A stretch of DNA of 64,000 nucleotides from Robinsoniella peoriensis (GTDB taxonomy: Bacteria; Bacillota; Clostridia; Lachnospirales; Lachnospiraceae), in NCBI RefSeq assembly GCF_000797495.1, contig NZ_JTGN01000005.1:305107-369106 (forward strand). Direction: 5' to 3'. Numbering within the stretch: position 1 is the stretch's first letter; each line of letters starts with the position of its first letter. Shown here in pieces: positions 1 to 9,364 of the stretch. The notes beneath the pieces are model-generated. The model saw only the letters and a list, made by a program, of their open reading frames with translations, made no database searches and was not told the DNA's origin. Position numbers and translations under genes: made by a program.

Positions 1-437
1 CACCTTTTTATTGTGATTATGGAAGCCATATTGAAGTAGGTGACAATTTTTTTGCTAATTATAATTGCAGCATTATCGATGTGGCTAAAGTGACGATAGG
101 TAATAATGTAATGTTAGCGCCAAATGTTGCAATTTACACAGCTGGACATCCGATTCACCCTGATTCCAGAAATTCCGCGTATGAATACGGAATAAAGGTA
201 ACCATTGGCAGTAATGTCTGGATTGGGGGAAATGTTGTAATCAATCCCGGAGTGACCATTGGGGATAATGTAGTAATCGGAGCAGGAAGTGTAGTTACCA
301 GAGATATTCCCGCTAATGTAGTAGCTGTTGGAAATCCCTGCAGAGTAATGAAACAGATTACGGAAAATGACCGCAAATATTATTATAAAGATAGAGAATT
401 CGATGAGGAAGCATGGGCAAATATCTCCGGAAAGTGA
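1..437 (+). CDS. Sugar O-acetyltransferase (maltose/galactoside acetyltransferase family), C-terminal part
   Basis: The gene runs in from before the window; the reading frame is open from base 3 to the TGA at 435-437. The visible part is a left-handed beta-helix acetyltransferase. It has repeated hexapeptides ([27 protein letters not shown]) and the loop TAGHPIHP, whose first His matches the catalytic His of the Maa/LacA family. The family transfers acetyl from acetyl-CoA to a sugar hydroxyl in the cytoplasm. The end ([10 protein letters not shown]) is the normal family C-terminus, so only the N-terminal Mac domain is missing. A MATE gene starts 10 bp later on the same strand, so the two are probably co-transcribed. 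The exact sugar cannot be told. Confidence 0.9.
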   Translation, partial: PFYCDYGSHIEVGDNFFANYNCSIIDVAKVTIGNNVMLAPNVAIYTAGHPIHPDSRNSAYEYGIKVTIGSNVWIGGNVVINPGVTIGDNVVIGAGSVVTRDIPANVVAVGNPCRVMKQITENDRKYYYKDREFDEEAWANISGK

Positions 438-447
438 TTAAGGTAAG

Positions 448-1866
448 ATGAAAAATTTAAAAAGTATGATCCCTGCAAAAGGGGGATTTTATGGTAATCT
501 CTTAGCCCTTGTGTTTCCGATTGCATTCCAGAATCTAATGACCGCTGCCGTGAGTGCGGCGGACGTTGTTATGGTAGGGGTTGTAAGCCAGACTGCGCTG
601 TCTGCAGTCTCCCTGGCGAGCCAGGTTCAATTTGTCCTCAGCCTGTTTTATGCAGGTCTTACCATAGGGACAACAATTCTTGCCGCCCAGTATTGGGGTA
701 AAGGTGATAAGTCCGTGGTGGAACAAGTTCTTGGGATTTCTATTAAATTATCACTTGTCATCTCAGTCCTGTTTGCCGTTGGAGCGATTTTTTTCACCGG
801 ACAGCTGATGATGATTTTTACATCTGATCCCGAACTGATAGCTACGGGGATTCCTTACTTAAGAATCGTGGGAATTTCTTATCTGTTTACCAGTGTTTCC
901 CAGATATATCTCTGCATTATGAAAAATACCGGCAAGGCATTGTTAAGTACTATTATCAGTTCCACTGCTATGATTTTAAATATTTTATTAAATGCAGTAT
1001 TTGTATTTGGCCTTTTCGGCGCTCCTAAATTAGGTGTAGCGGGCGTGGCTATTGCAACAACTATTTCCCGGGCAGTGGAACTAATCTGGTGCATCGCAGA
1101 ATCCCTCAAAGAAAATAATATTCACATTCGAATCAAATATATTATAAAAAATAATTGGGAACTGTTTAAAGATTTTATGCACTATTCTACACCTGTATTA
1201 GGAAATGAGCTGGTATGGGGTTGTGGGTTCACCATGTATTCCGTTATTATGGGACATCTTGGAAGTGATGCTGTAGCGGCAAATTCCATTGCCAATATCG
1301 TTAAAAACCTAGCAATCTCTCTTTGCATCGGTGTCAGCAGCGGAGGTGCAATTCTACTTGGAATCGAGTTAGGAAAAAGAGATTTAAAACTGGCTAAACT
1401 ATATGCTGCCAGGCTTTGTAAACTTTCCCTGATTACCGGTGTGATCGGCGGAGGCATTATACTTGCCGCCAGACCCTTTATCCTGGATTTTGCATCTTTA
1501 TCTGATCTGGCAAGAGGATACTTAAGTACGATGCTGTATATCTGTTCCTATTACGTTATTGGGAAGTCAATCAATTCTACTATTATCGCGGGGATCTTCT
1601 GTGCCGGAGGGGATACTAAATTTGGATTTATCTGCGATACCATTGATATGTGGCTGTTTGCAGTCCCTTTGGGACTTTTATGTGCATTCATTTTCAACCT
1701 GCCGGTTGGCTGGGTATACTTTATCATCAGTATGGATGAACTTGTAAAGCTGCCATTCGTATACCGGCATTACAAGAAATACCTCTGGCTTAAGAATATT
1801 ACACGGGAGTTTGACAACATTAATCCTGATGGAGACTTAGCAGCAATTAAAAAAAAGGCGGTATAG
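448..1866 (+). CDS. MATE family efflux transporter
   Basis: This 472-residue, very hydrophobic protein has about 12 predicted membrane segments in two similar halves, as in multidrug and toxin extrusion transporters. The first half is around residues 20-180 and the second around 245-415. The N-terminal half carries family-like segments such as VFPIAFQNLMTAAVSAADVV and AILNILLN-type helices. MATE proteins export cationic or aromatic compounds using Na+ or H+ gradients; the substrate here is unknown. It follows the acetyltransferase by 10 bp with a modest ribosome site (AAGGTAAG). The stop codon lies inside the stem of a rho-independent terminator, so the two-gene unit ends here. Length is normal and nothing appears broken. 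Confidence 0.93.
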   Translation: MKNLKSMIPAKGGFYGNLLALVFPIAFQNLMTAAVSAADVVMVGVVSQTALSAVSLASQVQFVLSLFYAGLTIGTTILAAQYWGKGDKSVVEQVLGISIKLSLVISVLFAVGAIFFTGQLMMIFTSDPELIATGIPYLRIVGISYLFTSVSQIYLCIMKNTGKALLSTIISSTAMILNILLNAVFVFGLFGAPKLGVAGVAIATTISRAVELIWCIAESLKENNIHIRIKYIIKNNWELFKDFMHYSTPVLGNELVWGCGFTMYSVIMGHLGSDAVAANSIANIVKNLAISLCIGVSSGGAILLGIELGKRDLKLAKLYAARLCKLSLITGVIGGGIILAARPFILDFASLSDLARGYLSTMLYICSYYVIGKSINSTIIAGIFCAGGDTKFGFICDTIDMWLFAVPLGLLCAFIFNLPVGWVYFIISMDELVKLPFVYRHYKKYLWLKNITREFDNINPDGDLAAIKKKAV

Positions 1867-1894
1867 CGCATCATGCTATACCGTCTGTTTTTTT
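1859..1894 (+). terminator. Rho-independent terminator after the MATE gene
   Basis: A perfect 9-bp stem (CGGTATAGC at 1859-1867 with GCTATACCG at 1875-1883) and a 7-base loop are followed by seven T at 1888-1894. The left arm includes the stop codon of the MATE gene. Confidence 0.9.
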
Positions 1895-1921
1895 ATCTTC
1901 TGTTATATATCTTCTGTATTT

Positions 1922-1963
1922 GAATTACTTTTGAACTACTTTTGAACTACTTTTAAACTACTT
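1922..1963. repeat. 11-bp tandem repeat at the 3' end of the large rhamnosidase gene
   Basis: About 3.8 copies of GAACTACTTTT lie head to tail, starting at 1922, 1933, 1944 and 1955. The first copy has one mismatch and the last is partial. The array covers the stop codon (1953-1955) and the last codons of the minus-strand rhamnosidase gene, so slippage here would change the final residues or move the stop. Confidence 0.8.
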
Positions 1964-4900
1964 CTACTTTTACTTTTGTGCTCTTTCCATTGCTGGTTTT
2001 AATTGTGATTACGGCTTTTCCTTTTTTCTTAGCCACTATTTTTCCTTTCTTATTTACTGAAACAAATCTACTGGCAGAAGTTGTATAGGTAATTTTATCC
2101 GTTGCCGTAATTGGTGACCTGGAGATCTTCAATTGGTAACTCTTCCCTTTTTTCAATGTAACTTTCTTCTTATCTGCAGTAATCTTATTCGTTTTTACAG
2201 CGCTTTTTACAACTTTTATTCTGCAGACCGCTTTTGCACCTTTTACGGTTGTAACTATAATACTGGTATTTCCAGCTTTTTTTGCAGTAATTTTGCCTGA
2301 TTTCGTTACCGTCGCAATTTTTTTATTTTTACTTGTCCAGCTTTTGATTTTATCTCCTGACAGGAGTCCCGATGCTTTCAACGCTTTTGTGCTCTTCTTT
2401 AATTGCAGTTTTATAGAAGATGCGTTTAATTTAACTCTTGGTTTTACTACTTTTATAGAACAGGAACCGGATACGTTACTTCCATCTGCCGCTGTGGCGA
2501 TGATCCTTACCGTTCCATCTTTTTTAGCTGTGACTTTTCCCTGGTTATCAACAGTTGCGACTTTTGTATCCGATGAAGTCCAATTAAGGTTCTTATTCGT
2601 GGCATTTTCCGGAAGTAACACCGCTCTTACCGTAGTTTTCTCTTTAATAAAGATCCGGTTAGCTGATGCAGTAACGGAAATGCGACTAACCTTTACATCC
2701 GACGGCGGCACTGCTTTTAATGTTACAGTGGCTGTCCCAAATTTATCAGGATCAACCGCTGATGCAGCCCGAACCGTTAACAGTGCTGCTGTTTCATCTA
2801 TTCCTACTGTTAGTACACCATCCTTGGAAATTGTGGTAGCCGCACTGTAATTTCCGGTAACGGACCATGTTACTGTCTGCTGAGGTTCATTTTTACCAAT
2901 TACAGATGCCGTAAATTTCTGTGCGCTTCCTCTTTCCAGTACTGTTGACCCCGGAGATACTTTTACACTTTCTACAACCGGTTCTCTGTCTGCTGCTATC
3001 AGGTCTTTCATTGCCTGATTCAAAGCCTGGGCAACAGTGTCCACGGTTTCCTGATCTGCAGTTTCATCACTAAGTATCCTTTGTGCTTCTTCTAATGCAT
3101 CCTGGAAATTTTTCCAGCTTGATTCCGTATAATCAGCCTGCTTACCCTCATAAGTTTTAGCATCTTCGATTGCTTTTTCCAGAGCAGCTCTATCAATTAC
3201 CGGTTTGTTATCCCGGTTATAGATCCCCATTTCAGCCAGCTGCAGGAAATAATAATCTCTGTCCGCTGCTGCCGGATCGCCTAATTTTGTTACACGCAGT
3301 CTGACATACCTTGCATTTACGAATTCAAAAGTGAATACGGAAGGCTTACCAACTGCCGCTTCATAATCCGTATTGGTTACAATTGTATCGTATTGCGTTT
3401 CATTTTCTTTGCGGACTTCAAATGAAAAATCTTTCGGGAAATTCGGTGCCCCTCCGTTGATACTGAGGGTATCTGACCTTGGATAGAGCTGGATACGATT
3501 GAAGTCCGTATCTTCCCCTAAATCAATTTCTACCCAATAATCCACGTCCGGTGACTGACCTTGCATCGTAGTATAGCCCAAGCTTTGGGATTCACTGGTT
3601 AAAATACCATCTACGAGATTTGCATGTGACCATGCATCGATATCCCAACCTGTTTCATTACTGGTGACCGGCTGCTGTTCCGCCAGGTTTTCACTGCCAA
3701 TCCATGCAAATTCTGCTGTTAATGTCATATTGCCCTGAGGTGTAACTGTAATCTGTGAGCTCTCAGCAGATTCATCTCCACTCCAACCCACACAGGCGTA
3801 ATCTACATCATTAACCGGTACCGCTTTGATTGTAACAGCTTTTCCCTTTTCCACTTTAATTCCGGAAGGCATTACCTGCATCTCACTGCCATCCACACTT
3901 ATGAGACAAGGAATTGTTGTATCTGCATTTTTCAGTGTGATATTACAGTATTCAGCCACACCTGTACTAAAGTGGTACGAGCCGGAAACTGCTTCAAACA
4001 CAGCTTTATTATCTTTTGTTTCTATGTAGGATAAGCCATCTTTTTCTGCCGTCACTTCTGTATATGATTTTCCATTTACCGTAACTGTTTCACCATCCTC
4101 TACCGGAATAGAAATGGTTGCAGTTGTATTTGCAGGTACTACCGCATCATAATTAAATTTGGCATCCTGATAGCTCCAGTTGCTGACAATGCTGCCGTAT
4201 GCCGAATCATATGTGCAATCCACTTTCTGAATAGACTGATCCGGTGATGGCTGAAGAATAATATGCTTGAATCCCGGGTTCTGGGTGTCATACATAATTC
4301 CTGCCATGTAGCCATACATCCATTCTGCAACTGCCCCATAAGCATAGTGATTAAATGAGTTCATGCTGACCGGACCAAATCCGTCTTCAATTGTATAAGA
4401 ATTCCATCGTTCCCATACAGTAGTAGCTCCCTGATCAACTGAATACAGCCAGGATGGATTACCATGCTGAAGCAGCAGCTGATAAGCCACATCGGTTGCT
4501 CCGATATCTGATAATGTCTGCATGATAATTGCGGTCCCTAAAAATCCAGTCTGCAGTTTATTGCCATTGCGTTTGATATTATCTAATAGCGCCTGTTTTA
4601 CTACCGCTTTAGAATTTTCATCCGGCAGTAAATCCATTTTTAATGCCATCAGACATGCCGTTTGTTCTGTACGCTTCAGACTGCCGTCTTCCTGTACAAA
4701 CATTTCCTGGAAAAATGCTTTTTCTTCTTCATAAAGTGCCTGATACCGCTCTGCATCCTCTGTTTTTCCCAATACCGCAGCCATTTCTGACATCATTGCG
4801 GCATCCCAGGCATAATAGGCGATACCAAACAGATTTTGTACTTCATCGTCATTACTTTCATATGCTAACCAGTCACCGTGATTATGGCCTCCGCCCATCT

Positions 4901-7900
4901 TATTCGTGGATGCCATAAAAATATCCATGAAGTCCTGCATGTTACTATAATTTTCTTCAATGACTGTGGCATCCCCGTACATTTTATAAAGGTTATAGGG
5001 TATGATAATACCGGCATCTCCCCATCCAAGCTGTCCGATCTCGCCATATCCGTTGTAAGGTGCAGTATCCGGATAAGCCCCATTGTATTCGCCCTCAGTT
5101 ACCTGGGAATCATTCATATCATCCATATATTTTCTGAGGAATCCCTTGGAATCTCCGTTATATGCAGCAGCAGTTGAGAATACCTGAGTATCTGCCGTCC
5201 ACCCTTTCCGCTCATCACGCTGCGGGCAGTCGGTAGGCACTGAGAGATAATTGCTATACTGTCCCCACAAAATATTGCTGATCAACTGATTTACATCGTC
5301 ATCAGAAGTGGAAATCATTCCAGTATCATCTGCCACGGAACTCACCACAATACCTTTCATTCCATGAATCGTCACATCCTGCGTTGTTGTAACTTCCACA
5401 TACCGGAAACCATAAAAACTGGAGGTGGAATGATAGCTTTCAATTCCCTCACCATTCATGATATAGCGTCCCGCCGCCTTTGCCGACCGGAGATTGGCTG
5501 TATAGATGCTGCCTTGTGCGCCATCATTTCCACGGGATTTCAGTCCGTTATTATCATTGAGCATTTCGCTGTGACGCATGGTCAGGATCGTACCCTTTCT
5601 GCCTTCAGCCTGTATCTCATCCCAGCCTGCAAAATTCTGTCCCATATCAAATACTGCTGTCTCTCCTGCTTTCAGAACAAAAGCGGATACCGGAGCATAA
5701 GTTCCTGTTATATTGATCCTTCCGAACTGATTTTCATTTGCATCCACAGCACCATCATATACTACCGCAGATTGTGCAGTAAGTTCAAGATCATTACGAA
5801 CGCGTACAGACGGCCCATCCTGCGGGCAGATGATACCATTAAATTCTTTATTCAGATCCGCATATGTCCACTTTGAATCATCATAACCGGTCTGCCGGAA
5901 TGACAAGTCTGCATTCGCATCATAGGTTTCACCATTATAAATATCACCATACAGGATAGGTCCCTGAAGCGCAGTCTTCCAACTTCTGTCTGTTCCGATC
6001 ACTCTGGTCGAACCATCTCCATAAGTCAGCAGCAGCTGAGCACGGAATGCCTCTTCTTTGCCATAAAAACCTGCAACCTGTCCGGACCACCACCCTGAGG
6101 TTACATGTGCTGATATCACACTGGTTTCTTCTCCATTTACCATTTGTGTAACATCATAAGTATGGTAAATTGTTCGTTTGGAGTGATGATTATAACCTGG
6201 TTTTAGTTCGTCATAAATCACAGATCCATCATCCTGCCTGGTTCCAACACGTTCCCCATTGATGAATACGTCATAAACACCTAATCCGGCAGTGTATAGC
6301 TTCGCAGATACCAGATTATCACCAGGTGTTACTTCCTTACGAAAAGTGGAAATCCCCTGAGGCGGCAGAAGAATACCCACGCCCTTTGTTACAAATCTGC
6401 CATCCTCTACCGCACCGGAAAGAAATGGGTTTTCATTTTCAAAATCATAGTCATATACAATATCTCCGCTGATATTATCCGTATAATCTACTAATTTAAA
6501 ATTATCTACTGTTCCGTTTTCCTCAAGATCTGCACGAAATCCCAGATGTGCAATTTGAGGAGCTATTCCTATTGAGTTCTGATCGCTCAGTTCACCAATA
6601 GAAAAAGTATCTATTAACTGTTCATTTATGTAAGTTTTTATTTCTTCTTCCGTTACATCAATCTTAATATGTGCGGAATTGGTCTTAAATTCCTCTGCTG
6701 AACCTAAATATGAAGTGACATCTTTATTATGACTGCTGTATGTAGCAAAGCTGCCATCCTTCCAGGTATGGGGTTTGAATAAAACCTTTCCCGGCTGATC
6801 TTTTGTATTTAACTGAAACATGTAGAAGTTAGATGTATCTGTCGCATTAAATAATAAACTTACCGCATCCGTATGGCAGGTAATATCCGCCTCTACGGAA
6901 TAATGCACTTTTTCTACTGTTTCTTCCTCTGTTTTCTCCAGCGCAATTGTTTCTACTCCTGTATATTTTGTATTCAGCCTGCCATTTTCAACGGCACCGT
7001 CATCAAAAGGATTATAACCATCCTCAAAATCATATTTTTTCAATACAATTCCGTCCGGATCTACAGAATAATCAGTCAGTGTAATATTGTCCATCCACCC
7101 TGCTTCATCTTCCATTGAATGAGAGCGGAAGCCCAAACGCCCTATGGTTCCGTTTAATCCAATTCCTCCCAGGTCAGATGCCGGAATCTCCTCAATTAAA
7201 TGATCATTCAGATAAGTGGATATGGATTCATTAGTGGCAACAACTTTTACGTGCTGAACATCCGTATCTTTTCCGTTTATATACTGTGACACATTCATTT
7301 GCCGAATCGTATGGAAATTACCCGCCTTCCTGTAATGTGGTTTAAATTCCATATACCCGTTTTTATTATTAAACTGCCATAACAGAAAATTATTATTGTC
7401 TGTAGCTTCCAACAGGAGGCTGACGCTGGTAGTTACAATCTGAATATCGGCTTCCACAACATAATTCGTCTCTCCTGCTGTGGATGTTGGCGGTTCCGTA
7501 GAATTTCCTACCTGTATCCACTGGGACTGGTTCCATCCTTCATTTCCCAACAATCCCATTTCAAAGCTGGCTGCATCTGACTGTATTTCATTTCCGTCTT
7601 TATCCCATACTACCACCTTCCAATAGTAGGTTGTTGATGCTTCTAAAGGATTGCCTGCATATTTGATTCCCACTGATATGTCACTCAATATCTTTTGAGA
7701 GTCCCAGTATACATCAACAAATTCCACATCCTTTGCCACTATAATCTGATATGCTGTCTGGCACTGTCCCATTGCAGTTGAGTTCATTTTCCAGCTAAAA
7801 ACCGGATTAGCTGTATCAATACCAACCGGATTCACCAGGTCATCTGTTTTTAAATCATATATCGTAGTATCCTGGGTATCGTCAGCAAAGCTGCTGGTAT

Positions 7901-8042
7901 CTTCTTCACCCACCATGCTGATTTCTGCTGCAAATACAGGTGCTTCGAGAGATACAACACTCATTACAACAGCTAACAGCAGCGCTAAACTTTGTTTTCT
8001 TTTCTTCCAAAACCGATTACAAATACTTTCTCTCCATTTCAT
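1953..8042 (-). CDS. Secreted multidomain alpha-L-rhamnosidase (GH78) with F5/8C, FIVAR and Big2 domains
   Basis: This 2029-residue exported enzyme should remove terminal alpha-L-rhamnose from plant glycans or glycosides outside the cell. A signal peptide occupies residues 1-39 (basic start, hydrophobic core, VFAA). Two homologous beta-sandwich-like repeats follow at about 195-360 and 383-555, within the GH78 N-terminal region. The rhamnosidase N and beta domains run about 560-900 and the six-hairpin catalytic barrel about 905-1255. The catalytic motif DCPQRDERKGW is at 938-948, with the general acid probably Glu944 and the base probably Glu1211 in TTVWERW. Then come an F5/8-type-C carbohydrate-binding domain (1450-1608), a FIVAR helical domain (1615-1685) and four Ig-like domains, the last three lysine-rich Big2 repeats. 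No LPXTG motif is present. A weak AGGGAAAAG site precedes the ATG. Substrate is inferred. Confidence 0.93.
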   Translation of the reverse strand: MKWRESICNRFWKKRKQSLALLLAVVMSVVSLEAPVFAAEISMVGEEDTSSFADDTQDTTIYDLKTDDLVNPVGIDTANPVFSWKMNSTAMGQCQTAYQIIVAKDVEFVDVYWDSQKILSDISVGIKYAGNPLEASTTYYWKVVVWDKDGNEIQSDAASFEMGLLGNEGWNQSQWIQVGNSTEPPTSTAGETNYVVEADIQIVTTSVSLLLEATDNNNFLLWQFNNKNGYMEFKPHYRKAGNFHTIRQMNVSQYINGKDTDVQHVKVVATNESISTYLNDHLIEEIPASDLGGIGLNGTIGRLGFRSHSMEDEAGWMDNITLTDYSVDPDGIVLKKYDFEDGYNPFDDGAVENGRLNTKYTGVETIALEKTEEETVEKVHYSVEADITCHTDAVSLLFNATDTSNFYMFQLNTKDQPGKVLFKPHTWKDGSFATYSSHNKDVTSYLGSAEEFKTNSAHIKIDVTEEEIKTYINEQLIDTFSIGELSDQNSIGIAPQIAHLGFRADLEENGTVDNFKLVDYTDNISGDIVYDYDFENENPFLSGAVEDGRFVTKGVGILLPPQGISTFRKEVTPGDNLVSAKLYTAGLGVYDVFINGERVGTRQDDGSVIYDELKPGYNHHSKRTIYHTYDVTQMVNGEETSVISAHVTSGWWSGQVAGFYGKEEAFRAQLLLTYGDGSTRVIGTDRSWKTALQGPILYGDIYNGETYDANADLSFRQTGYDDSKWTYADLNKEFNGIICPQDGPSVRVRNDLELTAQSAVVYDGAVDANENQFGRINITGTYAPVSAFVLKAGETAVFDMGQNFAGWDEIQAEGRKGTILTMRHSEMLNDNNGLKSRGNDGAQGSIYTANLRSAKAAGRYIMNGEGIESYHSTSSFYGFRYVEVTTTQDVTIHGMKGIVVSSVADDTGMISTSDDDVNQLISNILWGQYSNYLSVPTDCPQRDERKGWTADTQVFSTAAAYNGDSKGFLRKYMDDMNDSQVTEGEYNGAYPDTAPYNGYGEIGQLGWGDAGIIIPYNLYKMYGDATVIEENYSNMQDFMDIFMASTNKMGGGHNHGDWLAYESNDDEVQNLFGIAYYAWDAAMMSEMAAVLGKTEDAERYQALYEEEKAFFQEMFVQEDGSLKRTEQTACLMALKMDLLPDENSKAVVKQALLDNIKRNGNKLQTGFLGTAIIMQTLSDIGATDVAYQLLLQHGNPSWLYSVDQGATTVWERWNSYTIEDGFGPVSMNSFNHYAYGAVAEWMYGYMAGIMYDTQNPGFKHIILQPSPDQSIQKVDCTYDSAYGSIVSNWSYQDAKFNYDAVVPANTTATISIPVEDGETVTVNGKSYTEVTAEKDGLSYIETKDNKAVFEAVSGSYHFSTGVAEYCNITLKNADTTIPCLISVDGSEMQVMPSGIKVEKGKAVTIKAVPVNDVDYACVGWSGDESAESSQITVTPQGNMTLTAEFAWIGSENLAEQQPVTSNETGWDIDAWSHANLVDGILTSESQSLGYTTMQGQSPDVDYWVEIDLGEDTDFNRIQLYPRSDTLSINGGAPNFPKDFSFEVRKENETQYDTIVTNTDYEAAVGKPSVFTFEFVNARYVRLRVTKLGDPAAADRDYYFLQLAEMGIYNRDNKPVIDRAALEKAIEDAKTYEGKQADYTESSWKNFQDALEEAQRILSDETADQETVDTVAQALNQAMKDLIAADREPVVESVKVSPGSTVLERGSAQKFTASVIGKNEPQQTVTWSVTGNYSAATTISKDGVLTVGIDETAALLTVRAASAVDPDKFGTATVTLKAVPPSDVKVSRISVTASANRIFIKEKTTVRAVLLPENATNKNLNWTSSDTKVATVDNQGKVTAKKDGTVRIIATAADGSNVSGSCSIKVVKPRVKLNASSIKLQLKKSTKALKASGLLSGDKIKSWTSKNKKIATVTKSGKITAKKAGNTSIIVTTVKGAKAVCRIKVVKSAVKTNKITADKKKVTLKKGKSYQLKISRSPITATDKITYTTSASRFVSVNKKGKIVAKKKGKAVITIKTSNGKSTKVKVEVV

Positions 8043-8082
8043 ACGTATCTTTTCCCTATCCCTTCTTCTTTTGCTTCATTCC

Positions 8083-8197
8083 AGAGCGTGTTTGATCATT
8101 GCTTTCCGACATCTGTGTGTCACACATTGTGGGGAATTTGTTCCGAAAATACAAGGCGCAGCGAGCTGCCTGACTAACTTCGGGGCAAAATTCACAA
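8083..8197 (+). repeat. Dispersed repeat A, copy 1 (~115 bp), in the 8043-8441 gap
   Basis: This stretch matches 14805-14920 read on the other strand, at roughly 70% identity by eye along its whole length. It holds TGTGTG-T-CACACA (8114-8126) and the 5-bp stem GCAGC/GCTGC (8158-8169), so it could fold as RNA or DNA. It lies upstream of the rhamnosidase gene and points away from it. The rest of the 399-bp gap holds the rhamnosidase leader (8043-8082), AT-rich sequence (8198-8340) and a stem-loop at 8351-8385. No protein is supported here. Confidence 0.75.
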
Positions 8198-8350
8198 TTT
8201 TTTCCTTTTTAATGCAGAAAAAATATCACTATTATCAATTTTTTCTCATTTAGAATAGCAATAACCCGTCTTTTTTACTAGAGTAATATCTTTTGATTAG
8301 AGGTAAAATCTTTCTTTTTCTAAAAACCTCGTCTAGATGCGGATATAAAA

Positions 8351-8385
8351 ATTGGCAAACAACAGGATACCCCGTGTTTGCCAAT
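8351..8385 (-). terminator. Stem-loop, probable terminator of the nucleotidyltransferase gene
   Basis: A perfect 10-bp stem (ATTGGCAAAC 8351-8360 with GTTTGCCAAT 8376-8385) has a 15-base loop. Read leftwards it is followed by TTTTATAT, a short U-tract. It lies 57 bp beyond the stop of the gene at 8442. Confidence 0.55.
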
Positions 8386-8441
8386 GTCATTCTAAATATA
8401 TATTTTAGTCTTTGCTTTTAAATTTCCAGGTGCTATGTATT

Positions 8442-9230
8442 TTACCACTCATAAATCAACGGCCGTGGCTCTATCCACCACTGCTCAAAATCACTTACAT
8501 ACTGGCTGAGAAGTTTGCTGTGTTCCTTTTCATGAGGATAATCAGTCCAATTCAGATATGCATTTACAACCTTATCACAATTTTCGCTGGACAGGTCAGA
8601 CTCAAACTCTCTGCAAAGTTCCACAAACCCCTCCGGCTTATTTTCCTGTGCCTGCACCGTCTCCTCCAAACGTCTGTTACACGGGAATAACACCTGATTT
8701 TCCTGTAAGATCATTCGATAGCAGCTGTATATAATATCCCCTGCTGTCTTAAGACGCATGTACCCCTCTGGCTTACAGATGCTCCAGAAATAATCGTAAT
8801 TCAGTTTCAGGCAGCTGTAAAAAGACTGCATCTTTTCAGCCTGTTCCTGCTTCTGGAATACAGGAATTTTTGCTACGATTTCTTCAATTTCCGGATCTAT
8901 ACTGTATACCACTTTTGAGGACATGAATGAATTTCTGGTGGGTTCATTCGCTTTTTTAGCTGCCTGTTTCAGATATTCTTTGGTCATATATTTGATATCA
9001 AAGTAGCCGCCTTCATAAGTACATCTGCCGTTAATCGTCTCACTCAGCCTGTTCTCCGCCTTTTTTTCTTCATATCCCCGGGGCGTAAGAATGACCATGG
9101 CATCCAGATCCGAATCCGGGCGTTCTGTTCCCTTAGCTACAGAACCTCCAAAAACAATTGCAATCACTTCTTCATTTTTGTTAAAATAGTCCACTAAATT
9201 TTTTAGTGATACCTGGTGATGCTTATACAT
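8442..9230 (-). CDS. Nucleotidyltransferase-fold protein (aminoglycoside-nucleotidyltransferase-like)
   Basis: The 262-residue protein begins with a polymerase-beta-like nucleotidyltransferase domain. It has GGS at residues 28-30 followed by the metal-binding carboxylates of DSDLD (Asp41 and Asp43), the classical GSxxxGxxxxDSDxD pattern. The remaining ~200 residues are mostly helical, like the C-terminal part of antibiotic nucleotidyltransferases. Such enzymes transfer NMP from NTP to a small molecule, protein or RNA; the acceptor cannot be read from the sequence, and a resistance role should not be assumed. A good site (AAAGGGAG) precedes the ATG. No HEPN partner or antitoxin gene is adjacent. 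It appears to be a single-gene unit ending at the stem-loop near 8351. Confidence 0.8.
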   Translation of the reverse strand: MYKHHQVSLKNLVDYFNKNEEVIAIVFGGSVAKGTERPDSDLDAMVILTPRGYEEKKAENRLSETINGRCTYEGGYFDIKYMTKEYLKQAAKKANEPTRNSFMSSKVVYSIDPEIEEIVAKIPVFQKQEQAEKMQSFYSCLKLNYDYFWSICKPEGYMRLKTAGDIIYSCYRMILQENQVLFPCNRRLEETVQAQENKPEGFVELCREFESDLSSENCDKVVNAYLNWTDYPHEKEHSKLLSQYVSDFEQWWIEPRPLIYEW

Positions 9231-9364
9231 AATTACTCCCTTTCCGGTTGAAAAACCTGCCTGTATTTATCCGCTTTTCTTATTTATATTTTCTTCTTAA
9301 TTATCTACACATTATACTAATATACTATGAAATGTGCAATAGTAAAAGCGGTTTGGCATAGATT

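Noticed and set aside
2293..2850. 185-codon plus-strand frame opposite the Big2 region of the rhamnosidase
   Set aside because: It is antisense to a well-supported gene, hydrophobic by codon complement only, with no ribosome site.
8442..9230. Reading the nucleotidyltransferase as a MNT/HEPN toxin-antitoxin partner or a resistance gene
   Set aside because: No HEPN or antitoxin gene is adjacent and the acceptor-specific part is not recognisable, so only the fold is called.
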